Positions 1-7,567 of a stretch of 64,000 bases of DNA are shown one piece after another. The translations under genes were made by a program, and so were the position numbers. The DNA comes from Polyangia bacterium (lineage in GTDB: Bacteria; Myxococcota_A; Polyangia; Nannocystales; Nannocystaceae). The notes beneath the pieces are model-generated. The model was not told where the DNA came from. It was given only the letters and a program-made list of their open reading frames with translations, and searched no databases. The stretch covers positions 1-64,000 of the forward strand of contig JAUIKS010000037.1 of assembly GCA_030430565.1 (NCBI GenBank), written 5' to 3'. Positions within the stretch are counted from its first letter, which is position 1; each line of letters opens with the position of its first letter.

Positions 1-2
1 TC

Positions 3-761
3 AACAGCATCCAGGGCGACGGCGTGATGGTGATCTTCGGGGCGCCGCTGTCGCGGGAGGACAGCGCGGCGCAGGCGGTGGCGTGCGGGATCGCGATGCA
101 GCGGGCGCTGGCGGAGCTGAACGAGGCGAGCCGGGCGGCGGGGCAGCCGCTGACGCGGGCGGGCGTGGGTGTGAACACGGGCGAGGTCGTGATCGGGAAC
201 ATCGGGTCGAAGCAGCGTGCGACGTACACGGCGGTGGGTGTGCACGTGAACGTTGCGGCGCGGATCGAGTCGTACGCGCCGGGCGGTCACGTGCTCATCT
301 CGGAGGCGACGCGGGTCGAGGCGGGGGACGTGCTGCGGCTGGGGCGGTCGCTGGTGGTGCGGCCGAAGGGGTTGAAGGACCCGCTGACGATCTACGAGGT
401 GAAGGGCGTGGGGGGGCGTCACGCGCTGACGCTGCCGGAGCCGAAGGATGTCCTTCGGGACATTGAGGGGCGGGGGGTGTACTTCACGGAGGTGCGGGGT
501 AAGCAGGCGAGCGCGGAGGAGCGCGCGGGGACGCTGACGCGGCTGTCGAGCGCGCGGGGCGAGATTCGCGGCGCCGGCCCCATCGCCGCGCTCAGCAGCC
601 TCAAGCTCACGCTCTGCGACGAGGCCGGCCGCCGCGTCGACGGTGAGGTCTACGCCAAGGTCGTCGAGCTCATCCCAGAGCGCGACGCCTTCATCCTCTC
701 CTTCACCTCCCTCGACCCCGACGCTGAGGCCGCGCTCCGCGAGCTGCAGGGCGACGACTAG
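3..761 (+). CDS. Class III nucleotide cyclase, 3' part (5' end outside window)
   Basis: The frame is open from the left edge, so the N-terminus is missing. The visible part begins inside the catalytic core with the QGDGVMVIFGAP segment, which carries the second metal-binding Asp. GVGVNTGEVVIGNIG follows, then YTAVG and VNVAARIE with the Asn and Arg that stabilise the transition state. The Thr of YTAVG is the usual bacterial purine-recognition residue; the following VHVN differs from the common GDxVN. It would make cyclic AMP, or cyclic GMP, from the triphosphate. After about residue 135 comes a roughly 100-residue C-terminal part of uncertain fold, vaguely PilZ-like at its end. Third-position usage changes from G-ending to C-ending codons near base 565. 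The stop shares the tetranucleotide CTAG with the convergent kinase gene. Confidence 0.85.
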   Translation, partial: NSIQGDGVMVIFGAPLSREDSAAQAVACGIAMQRALAELNEASRAAGQPLTRAGVGVNTGEVVIGNIGSKQRATYTAVGVHVNVAARIESYAPGGHVLISEATRVEAGDVLRLGRSLVVRPKGLKDPLTIYEVKGVGGRHALTLPEPKDVLRDIEGRGVYFTEVRGKQASAEERAGTLTRLSSARGEIRGAGPIAALSSLKLTLCDEAGRRVDGEVYAKVVELIPERDAFILSFTSLDPDAEAALRELQGDD

Positions 762-3577
762 TCGAGCGCCCAGGCGGTCGGTGACTCAGACTCGGGGAAC
801 AGCTCGAGCACCGCGACGTGCAGCTCGTCCCAGCCGATCCGCTCGAGCCGCGCGGTCAGCCGACCGATCGCGGCCGAGGTCGCGATCTGGCGGCGCGCGT
901 GCTCGAAGGGCTCGCCCATCGCGACCAGTCGCTCGAGCCGCGAGAGCGCGAGCAGGACCTCGTGCTCGGTCTCTAGGTCGTCACGGACGGCGCCGCGGAA
1001 CAGCTCGCGCTGGACCTCGAGGGTCGGCCCGCGATGTCGCGCCCACGGCTCGCCGTGGCCGACCGTGAGCTGGCGGAAGGAGTGAAACTGCAGCCCGCCG
1101 CTCAGCCGACGCACGAGCGCCTCGAGGGCCGGGTGCAGCAGGTAGAAGCGCGAGCGCGGGAGCCGGCGGCGAAAGCCGACGGCGGCGTCGTGGGGCTGAC
1201 GAAAGCGCTGCTGCTGCTGGCCCGCGCCGGGCTCGCTGGTGACGATGCCGAGCAGGCCGCAGTCGTAGAGCTCGCGGAAGGGGTGATAGACGTCATCGGA
1301 GTCGCGCCCGTGCGCTTCGAAGTAGGCGCGGTCGAGGCCGTGGAAGGAGCACCAGATGTCCACGATCTCCTCGCGCGTGAGCACGTTGTGGGGCAGCAGC
1401 GCGAAGAACCGGCTGCGCTGGTCACGGTCGCGCAGGACCTCGAGGAACACGCGCATCTCGTCGAAGACGTTGGAGGCGAGCATGCCCGCGCTGGTCTCCC
1501 GCACGATCTGGCGAAACCGCAGCTCGTCGAGCCCGCGCCGGCTCCTCGAGATCTCGGAGGCGATGATCACGAGGTCGCGCGGGCGCCCGAGCGTGTGCCT
1601 GTGCAGGAAGTCGAACGCGCGCTCGCGCTGGACCGCGCCGAGGGCCCGGTCTGTGTTGGGCGCCCGGCCGAGCTCGCTCGTGTTGACGAAGTCGCGCAGC
1701 GGCAGGCGTTCGTAGTAGTAGGTCAGCTTCTCGAGCAGCTCCTCGAGGTCCCGCTTGGAGTAGCGCAGGGTCGAGGTCGCGCCGAACAGGTTGGCCTTGA
1801 TGTCCGACTCGTAGGAGGAGAAGGCCTCCTCGCGGATCGTCGCGTAGATCTTGACGTGCCGGTTGGTGTTCATCACGTCCCAGGCCGCCTCGATCATCCC
1901 GGCCTGCATGCTGATCCAGGCCGCGCGCGGGAGCTTGCGCAGCGCCTGATCGAGCTTGTCGACGAACACGTACATCGCGCTGTGCAGCGACCGGATCGCG
2001 CGCTCGAGCAGGCTCTCGGTCTCGTCGATGACGCGGTTGAGCTGGCGGACCGAGAGCGCGAGCAGCTCCTTGACGACCACCGTCGGCTCGGCGCGCTTGC
2101 CGAGCGCGATCGCGCGCAGGCGCCGGGGCAGCAGCGCTAGCTCCTCGCGGTCATCGACGGCCGCCAGCGTCGGGTAGTGCGAGAGCGCCGCGAGCCGGAA
2201 GCCGAAGGCCCAGATCCGCTTGCAGGCCTCGTGCTGCGAGATGTGGTCGATCTGCGCCTGGCCGACGCTTGGGAGGTCGCCCATCAGATCGAGGTACGGC
2301 CGGCCCTCGGGGATGAACTGCACGGCCGCCTGCCCGCGCCGCCGCCCGCCGCCGCCCTCGAGCTGCGGCGCCTGGTACTGCTCGCTGAGCATCGAGCGCT
2401 TGTAGGTCAGCAGCAGCGTCTTGCCGAGCCCCTTGCTGCCGGCGACGAAGTGCTTGCCGGGGCTGTGCAGGAACTCGCTGACGACCGCGTTCTCGAACAC
2501 CAGGTCCTTGAGCGCGCGGATGTCGATCTGGTTGGCGTCGGAGGCCCAGCTCTGGAGCGGAGCGGACTCTTCAGACATGTTCGGGAAGGCGCGCGCGCTC
2601 GCGGGGCTCGACGCGGCGGCGGCGGGCTGAGGCCGCGCCCGCGCGAGCCCGCGCAGCTCCTCGAGCATGACCTCGGCCGAGCCGTGACGCAGCCCGCGAT
2701 CGCGGTGCGCGGCCCGGTCGAACCAGCGATCAAAGCCCTGGGGGACCGCCGCGATCCTCGAGGCCGGGACCGGCACCTCCTCGCAGATCTGGTGCGTGAG
2801 CGCGAGCAGCGAGGGCGCGCGGAACGGCCGCTGCCCGGTCAGGCACTCGTAGACGATGATCGCGAGTGACCAGAGGTCGGCGCGGTGATCAACGCGCTGC
2901 GGGTTTCGGATCTGCTCGGGGCTCATGTAGCTGAGCGTGCCGAGCGTGGTGTCCTCGTTGGTGAGCACGCCCGCGGTCTCGGGCGCGAGCTTGACGACGC
3001 CGAAGTCGAGCACCTTGGCGACGCCGTCGTGCTCGTCCGCGAGCAGGAAGATGTTGCCGGGCTTGAGGTCGCGGTGGACGAGGCCGAGGCGGTGCGCGCG
3101 TGATATGGCCGAGCAGACATCTTCGAGCACCGCGATCGTGCGCGCGAGGCTCAGCGGCCCGCGCTCGATCCTGCGCGCGAGGTCCTCGCCGCGCAGCAGC
3201 TCCATCGCCATGTAAGGCACGCGCGACTCGGGGTCGACGTTGAAGTCGAGGATCTGGACCACGCTGGGCCCGCGCAGCTTGGCCGCCGCCCGCGCCTCTC
3301 GCATGAAGCGCTCGCGCGCCGCCTCGGTCGCTACGAGCTTCGGGTTCATCAGCTTGATGGCGACCGGCTCGTCGAGCCGGAGGTCGGTCGCGCGCCACAC
3401 CCGGCCCATGCCGCCCTGATCGAGGAAGCCGTCGAGCCGCCAGCGCCGGTCGAGCACGTCACCGCGACGAAACTCGGCACGCGCCCCGCCCGCGGCCGCG
3501 CCGTTCGAAGTGTCCAAGCTGCCATGCGGCGCCAGCTCGGTCTCCGTGATCGGGACCATCGCGCGCGAGCCTACCAC
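758..3577 (-). CDS. Ser/Thr protein kinase fused to a P-loop ATPase
   Basis: The protein has 939 residues. The N-terminal Hanks-type kinase covers about residues 45-310: glycine loop LDQGGMGRVW, catalytic Lys in VAIKLM, catalytic loop HRDLKPGN, DFG, and GTLSYMSPEQ in the activation segment. A Pro/Ala/Ser linker leads to a second half with a Walker A motif GSKGLGKT near residues 377-384. A hydrophobic strand with acidic end, MYVFVDKLDQ, near 535 could be Walker B. The C-terminal half resembles AAA/STAND-type ATPases, but I cannot name the family. No membrane segment is visible, so it is probably cytoplasmic. There are two near Met codons, 1 and 7; Met1 is used here. It is a single gene, convergent with the cyclase and divergent from the VOC gene 213 bases away. 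The kinase call is firm; the role of the ATPase half is unknown. Confidence 0.88.
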   Translation of the reverse strand: MVGSRAMVPITETELAPHGSLDTSNGAAAGGARAEFRRGDVLDRRWRLDGFLDQGGMGRVWRATDLRLDEPVAIKLMNPKLVATEAARERFMREARAAAKLRGPSVVQILDFNVDPESRVPYMAMELLRGEDLARRIERGPLSLARTIAVLEDVCSAISRAHRLGLVHRDLKPGNIFLLADEHDGVAKVLDFGVVKLAPETAGVLTNEDTTLGTLSYMSPEQIRNPQRVDHRADLWSLAIIVYECLTGQRPFRAPSLLALTHQICEEVPVPASRIAAVPQGFDRWFDRAAHRDRGLRHGSAEVMLEELRGLARARPQPAAAASSPASARAFPNMSEESAPLQSWASDANQIDIRALKDLVFENAVVSEFLHSPGKHFVAGSKGLGKTLLLTYKRSMLSEQYQAPQLEGGGGRRRGQAAVQFIPEGRPYLDLMGDLPSVGQAQIDHISQHEACKRIWAFGFRLAALSHYPTLAAVDDREELALLPRRLRAIALGKRAEPTVVVKELLALSVRQLNRVIDETESLLERAIRSLHSAMYVFVDKLDQALRKLPRAAWISMQAGMIEAAWDVMNTNRHVKIYATIREEAFSSYESDIKANLFGATSTLRYSKRDLEELLEKLTYYYERLPLRDFVNTSELGRAPNTDRALGAVQRERAFDFLHRHTLGRPRDLVIIASEISRSRRGLDELRFRQIVRETSAGMLASNVFDEMRVFLEVLRDRDQRSRFFALLPHNVLTREEIVDIWCSFHGLDRAYFEAHGRDSDDVYHPFRELYDCGLLGIVTSEPGAGQQQQRFRQPHDAAVGFRRRLPRSRFYLLHPALEALVRRLSGGLQFHSFRQLTVGHGEPWARHRGPTLEVQRELFRGAVRDDLETEHEVLLALSRLERLVAMGEPFEHARRQIATSAAIGRLTARLERIGWDELHVAVLELFPESESPTAWALD

Positions 3578-3790
3578 CCTCGGAGCGGTTCTGAGTAACC
3601 CGCGCGGCGCCTGGTGCCGTTTGGAGTGTCGCGCTCGAGGAGCTGAAGCGCAGCCGTACCCGGCTGTACTTGAAGTTTCAGTGACAAAGAGCCCGGCGTG
3701 GGGGTACTCGGGCGCGCTCCCTGGGCGCTATCGTGACAGCGTGCGCGCGCGCGCGCGTACACGCCACGCGGAATCTGCGATGCTCCCCCC

Positions 3791-4201
3791 ATGTCGAAGC
3801 AGTCTCTCGTCACCGGCATCGCGCACCTCGGGATCCGCGTCCACGACATGCAGCGCGCGGCCCGGTTCTACGCGCTGCTGGGCTTCGAGCTCGTCGCGGG
3901 ACCCATCGGCCCGGAGCCGGTCGCGATCCTCACGCACCCGGAGGGCATGGAGATCAACCTCATCCTCAACGCGAGCGTGGCGACCGACACGAACGTGCTG
4001 ATGGACATCCCCACGAAGCACGCCGGCTACACCCACGCGGCGTTTCGCGTGCGCGACCTGGACGCGGTGATAGAGCTGCTCGCCGAGCACGAGCTCCCGC
4101 TGTCGGGCGGGCCCGTCACCTACCCCAACGGCTCGCGCGCCGTGTTCGTGCGCGATCCCGATCGCAACACCGTCGAGCTGGTGCAGCCGGCGGGGGCGTA
4201 G
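3791..4201 (+). CDS. VOC (glyoxalase/bleomycin-resistance fold) family protein
   Basis: This 136-residue protein has the paired beta-alpha-beta-beta-beta modules of the vicinal oxygen chelate superfamily. The first begins IAHLGIRVHDMQRAARFYALLGFE, the second GYTHAAFRVRDLDAVIELL and ends in VFVRDPDRNTVELVQ. Candidate metal ligands are His12 in the first module, His in GYTHAAF, and Glu in the final NTVEL. The length is that of a single-domain, homodimeric glyoxalase-like enzyme. The substrate cannot be told from sequence; glyoxalase I, dioxygenases and resistance proteins share this fold. A small gene starts 5 bases after its stop, so the two are probably co-transcribed. About 30 bases upstream lies an alternating GC tract (3741-3758) and further up an AT-richer stretch that could hold its promoter. 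Confidence 0.85.
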   Translation: MSKQSLVTGIAHLGIRVHDMQRAARFYALLGFELVAGPIGPEPVAILTHPEGMEINLILNASVATDTNVLMDIPTKHAGYTHAAFRVRDLDAVIELLAEHELPLSGGPVTYPNGSRAVFVRDPDRNTVELVQPAGA

Positions 4202-4205
4202 CGAA

Positions 4206-4538
4206 GTGGCCGACACCTTCGCGCTGAGCGGCACCCTGCGGTTTTGGAACGACGACGACGCGCCGCCGCGCGAGCTCGAGCTCGATCGCGTGATCTTCAC
4301 CTACGAGACGACCTACGAGCCGTCGCTGATCGTCGAGGAGGTGTACCTCGCCTGGGTCGGCTCACGCGCCGTTCGCTACTCGGAGTACGACGGCGGCATG
4401 GGCACGCGGTCCTGGAGCGGCCGCGCGATCAAGGTCGAGGGTTTTCGCCACGCGGCGCTCGTCAACTGGCGTATCCATCGTGGCGAGCGAGACGACGGCG
4501 CGCCGCAGCGCGAGCTCGTCGATCACTCGCCCCGCTGA
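4206..4538 (+). CDS. Hypothetical 110-residue protein
   Basis: I do not recognise a family. The start is GTG, 5 bases after the stop of the VOC gene, which suggests translational coupling in a two-gene operon. The protein is hydrophilic and rich in aromatic residues and beta-strand-like segments (LRFWNDD, VIFTYETTYEP, VYLAWVGSRAVRYSEYDGG), with no signal peptide or membrane segment. The last 20 residues are charged and may be disordered. It ends 9 bases before the convergent SRPBCC gene. Codon use looks like the neighbours, and the tight coupling supports that it is a real gene. Confidence 0.6.
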   Translation: MADTFALSGTLRFWNDDDAPPRELELDRVIFTYETTYEPSLIVEEVYLAWVGSRAVRYSEYDGGMGTRSWSGRAIKVEGFRHAALVNWRIHRGERDDGAPQRELVDHSPR

Positions 4539-4547
4539 GCGACGCGC

Positions 4548-5030
4548 TCACGCGGGGATGCGGGTGTCTTCGAAGGCGCGCGCCTCGATGTACGCGCGCA
4601 TGGCCTGCAGATCCTTGACGCAGGCCTTCTTGAAGGAGCCGGCGAACATCTTGCCGACGAGCTTCCACAGCCAGCCCGGCGCGTTGATCGAGCCGCGCAG
4701 GGTGACGCGGGTGCCGTCGTCGACGGGCGCGAGCTTGTAGACGAAGCGGTACTCGCCGCGCTTTGATGAGCCCTTGCGGCCGTCGACGAACAGCTCGATC
4801 CGCCGCGGCGGATCGCAGCGCGTCACTTCGAACTCCTCGGTCGCCTCGCTGCCGAACAGCTTTCGGGTCTCGCGCCAGCGCGTGTCGACGGCGAAGCGAC
4901 CGGGCGTCAAGCGCTCGACGCGGACGCAGTTGGGCATCCAGCGCTTCGCGTTGTCGATGTCCGTGAGGACGGAGAAGACCGCGTGCGGGGCCGCGTGGAT
5001 GATCTCTTCAACTGCGAACTCAATGCTCAT
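4548..5030 (-). CDS. SRPBCC (START/polyketide cyclase-like) family protein
   Basis: This 160-residue protein opens with the typical pattern of the SRPBCC ligand-binding fold: a first strand, then APHAVFSVLTDIDNAKRWMP, equivalent to the AP..VW..l.D...w..W of this superfamily. Further beta strands follow (RVERL, EATEEFEVTRCDPPRRIELFV, YRFVYKLAPVDDGTRVTLRGSI), then a long C-terminal helix with SFKKACVKDLQAMRAYIEA. Such proteins bind a hydrophobic ligand in a cavity or catalyse cyclisation; the ligand is unknown. A strong Shine-Dalgarno AAGGAGGG precedes the ATG by 8 bases, which fixes the start. It is a single gene, convergent with the VOC pair. Confidence 0.82.
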   Translation of the reverse strand: MSIEFAVEEIIHAAPHAVFSVLTDIDNAKRWMPNCVRVERLTPGRFAVDTRWRETRKLFGSEATEEFEVTRCDPPRRIELFVDGRKGSSKRGEYRFVYKLAPVDDGTRVTLRGSINAPGWLWKLVGKMFAGSFKKACVKDLQAMRAYIEARAFEDTRIPA

Positions 5031-5329
5031 GTCGGCGTCCCTCCTTGGATGCCCGCCCGCGCGTCGGATCCGCCGCGTGCCGAGTTCCTCGCTGCTCGTT
5101 TGTACTGCAACAGGCGTGGACCGCGTGCGTGTTTCTCGTGGCCGTGCTGCTGGCGCTCAACGCTCGCGCGCGTCACGCGGGCCTACGTGTACATACAGCG
5201 ACCCGGGATCGCGCTGGACACCTTCCCCGATCGTGTGGGATGCCAGACGCAACGAAGCAAGAGCGAGACGTAGGCAGAAGAAGCGAGCGAGCGAGACAGG
5301 ACGAACGACCCAGCGACCAGGAGTTCACG
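5031..5329. other. Intergenic spacer between divergent genes
   Basis: About 300 bases separate the SRPBCC start from the acetyltransferase-like start. The first bases hold the Shine-Dalgarno of the SRPBCC gene. An open frame runs through the spacer into the downstream gene, but its translation is Arg/His-rich and unlike a protein. I see no convincing promoter boxes, repeats or RNA structure. Confidence 0.5.
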
Positions 5330-5923
5330 GTGAACGACAGCCGGCTGCATCGAGTTTTCCTCCGCGACCTGTTCTGCGCCCGTCGCCCCGACGCGCGCGC
5401 GGACGTTCGCTTCGTGACCGTGCTGGGGCGAGATGAGTTCTCGCGGCTCGCCGGCGCGAGCGCGCTGCCGGGCGAGCCCGCAGTTCACCAGCTGGCGAGC
5501 AGCAGCGACTACCGGGTGTTCGTCGCGCTGCGAGCCGATCGCGTCGCGGCCGTCTGCTGCGTCCGTCTCGGTCGCGCGTGGCCCGAGTCGAGCGCGGCCG
5601 ACGTCTACTCGGAGCCCCGCGTCGCGCGGCTGGTCCACGTCAGCTCCCGCCCCGAGGCCGGCGGCGACGCCCTGATCCCGGCGCTGCTCGAGCACGTGTG
5701 CTGGCGGCTGCGGCGGCTCGGCTACGCGCGCTGCGAGGCCCGGGTCTGGCACAACCACGACGCGGACGCGGAGGCGCTGCGACGCTGCGGCTGGAGCCCG
5801 CGCGCGATCCATGATCACGGTCGCCGCGCGCGTCCCCTGCGGTGGGTTCGCGACGGTCAGATCAGCGCGCCTCCCCTGCCCCGCCGCTGCGCCGGCGTCG
5901 GCCGCGTCCGCGCGGATCTATGA
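5330..5923 (+). CDS. GNAT-like acetyltransferase
   Basis: The protein has 197 residues from the GTG at 5330. AGGAG at 5319-5323 lies 6 bases upstream and decides this start over longer in-frame alternatives. The central part has alternating strands (DVRFVTVL, YRVFVALRADRVAAVCCVRL), then VARLVHVSSRPEAGGDALIPALLEHVCWRLRRLGY. This looks like the beta4 strand followed by the acetyl-CoA pyrophosphate loop and helix of the GNAT fold, although the loop is not a clean R/Q-x-x-G-x-G/A. RCEARVWHNHDADAEALRRCGW matches the late GNAT strand and helix, where a neighbour-numbered residue often ends xxGF. The acceptor substrate is unknown. It ends 3 bases before the convergent FGGY kinase gene. Confidence 0.55.
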   Translation: MNDSRLHRVFLRDLFCARRPDARADVRFVTVLGRDEFSRLAGASALPGEPAVHQLASSSDYRVFVALRADRVAAVCCVRLGRAWPESSAADVYSEPRVARLVHVSSRPEAGGDALIPALLEHVCWRLRRLGYARCEARVWHNHDADAEALRRCGWSPRAIHDHGRRARPLRWVRDGQISAPPLPRRCAGVGRVRADL

Positions 5924-5926
5924 GCC

Positions 5927-7495
5927 TCACCGCGGGTAGCCGGTGATCTCGCGGATCGCCCGGTACAGCGGGCGCAGCCGCCCGTACATCTTCAAGTAGA
6001 CGCGCTTGTACAGCTGGTCGTAGAGCTCGCGCTGCGCCTCGCGGGGGTGGAAGACCTCGCCGGGCCTCGTCATCGCCGCGATCGCGGCCTCGAAGTCTCG
6101 GTGCACGCCCAGCCCCACCGCCGCGTCGATCGCCGCGCCGAGCGCGGAGGCCTCGGAGACGTGGGGGCGCGCCGCCGGGATCCCGAAGATGTCGGCCGCG
6201 ACCTGCATCGCGACGTCGCTGCGCGAGCCGCCGCCGGCGATGCGCAGGCGCTTGACCTTGGTCGCGACGCGCTTCTCGATCTGCTCCTTCGCGGCCCGCA
6301 GCCCGTAGACCAGCCCCTCGAGGATCGCGCGGTAGAGGTGCGCGCGCGTGTGCACGTCGCCGAAGCCGATGACGGCGCCCTTGGCCTCGGGACCAGGCTC
6401 GGGGATCCCCGGCGACCAGTAGGGCTGCAGCATCAGGCCCATGCAGCCCGCCGGGATGTCGCGCACGAGCTCGTCGAACAGCGACTCGGGGGCGACGCCC
6501 TGGGCCTCGGCGCGCTGACGCTCGTGCAGTCCAAACTGCTCTTTAAACCAGCTGACCATCCAGAAGCCGCGGTACAGCATGATCTCGTTGTTATAGGCGC
6601 CGGGGACCGCAGCGGGCCACGGCGGCACGAGGCGCACGACCTCGTGGTACCGGGTCGTGGTCGTGTTGATGGTCGCGGTGGTGCCGAAGCTCAGGCACGC
6701 GACGTCGGGGTCGAGGCCGCCGCTGCCCAGGACCTCGCAGGCCTTGTCGGCCGCCGCCGCGATCAGGGGCGTGCCCGCCGGGATCCCGGTCGCGGCCTCG
6801 GCGGCCTCGGTGACGGCGCCGAGCCGTCCGCCCGGCGGCACGAGCTCGGGCAGCTGCTCGCGGCGGATGCCGGCGGCGCCCCACTTCCAGTCGCGCGGCC
6901 CCGCCCAGCGCTGGCGCTTGTAGTCGAAGGGGATGTAGCCGACCTGCGCGGCCACCGAGTCGACGAAGCGCCCGCACAGCCGGTGCACGAGGAAGCCCGA
7001 GAGCAGCAGGACCTTGTGCGTGCGCGCCAGCACCTCCGGCTGGTTCTTCGCCACCCAGGTGCCCTCGGCGTTCTCCTGAAAGCGTCGCACGAGCGGCGTC
7101 GCGCCGACGGTGCGAAACAGCAGACCCCAGGCGCCGCCGATCGGCGTCACGCCGTCGGTGCGCCGCTGATCGAGCCAGGTGATCGCCGGGCGCAGCGGCG
7201 CGCCCTCGACGTCGACGTGCACGACCGTGCCGCGCTGGGTCGTGACCGCGACCCCGACGATCTTCGCCGGGTCGACGACGCCCTGCGCCCACAGGCGCTG
7301 GGTCGCCGCGCATAGCTGGGACCAGTAGTACTCGCCGCGCTGCTCGGCCCAGCCCGGGTGCTCGGAGAAGTAGGGCTCGAGCTCGACCTTGACGCGATCG
7401 ATCAGCTCGCCGCGACCGTTGAAGACGATCGCCCGTACGCTCTGCGTGCCGTTGTCGATCGTCAGGATCAGGTCTTCGGCGCCAGGCGTCGGCAT
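5927..7495 (-). CDS. FGGY-family carbohydrate kinase
   Basis: This 522-residue protein is an ATP-dependent sugar or polyol kinase of the glycerol kinase/xylulokinase family. The N-terminal phosphate loop is LTIDNGTQSVRAIVF, with Asp and Thr/Gln in place. TTQRGTVVHVD and ITWLDQRR follow the substrate-contact region of the family. LSFGTTATINTT is the second phosphate loop, and RLRIAGGGSRSDVAMQVAADIFGIP is the adenosine-binding motif. The length is normal. It is the last gene of a minus-strand operon with an AGPS-like flavoprotein, GlpD and a BRCT protein, 72 bases after the latter. The neighbours suggest glycerol or a related three-carbon polyol as substrate, but family members of this subgroup are not reliably assigned by sequence. 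Confidence 0.9.
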   Translation of the reverse strand: MPTPGAEDLILTIDNGTQSVRAIVFNGRGELIDRVKVELEPYFSEHPGWAEQRGEYYWSQLCAATQRLWAQGVVDPAKIVGVAVTTQRGTVVHVDVEGAPLRPAITWLDQRRTDGVTPIGGAWGLLFRTVGATPLVRRFQENAEGTWVAKNQPEVLARTHKVLLLSGFLVHRLCGRFVDSVAAQVGYIPFDYKRQRWAGPRDWKWGAAGIRREQLPELVPPGGRLGAVTEAAEAATGIPAGTPLIAAAADKACEVLGSGGLDPDVACLSFGTTATINTTTTRYHEVVRLVPPWPAAVPGAYNNEIMLYRGFWMVSWFKEQFGLHERQRAEAQGVAPESLFDELVRDIPAGCMGLMLQPYWSPGIPEPGPEAKGAVIGFGDVHTRAHLYRAILEGLVYGLRAAKEQIEKRVATKVKRLRIAGGGSRSDVAMQVAADIFGIPAARPHVSEASALGAAIDAAVGLGVHRDFEAAIAAMTRPGEVFHPREAQRELYDQLYKRVYLKMYGRLRPLYRAIREITGYPR

Positions 7496-7567
7496 CAGGT
7501 GATCACGCTACACCCGCGAGCGCCCCGCGGGAAGTTCACGGCGTTAGGGTCGTGCAGGGCTGAGGCG

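Noticed and set aside
1034..2140. Long open frame of 368 codons opposite the kinase-ATPase gene
   Set aside because: It is the antisense shadow of a GC-rich coding region: Arg/Ala/Leu/Glu-rich translation, no domain, and the opposite strand encodes a clear kinase.
3739..3760. Alternating GCGCGC tract, possible Z-DNA
   Set aside because: Similar tracts occur throughout the window, also in coding sequence and at 59141-59156, so composition explains it.
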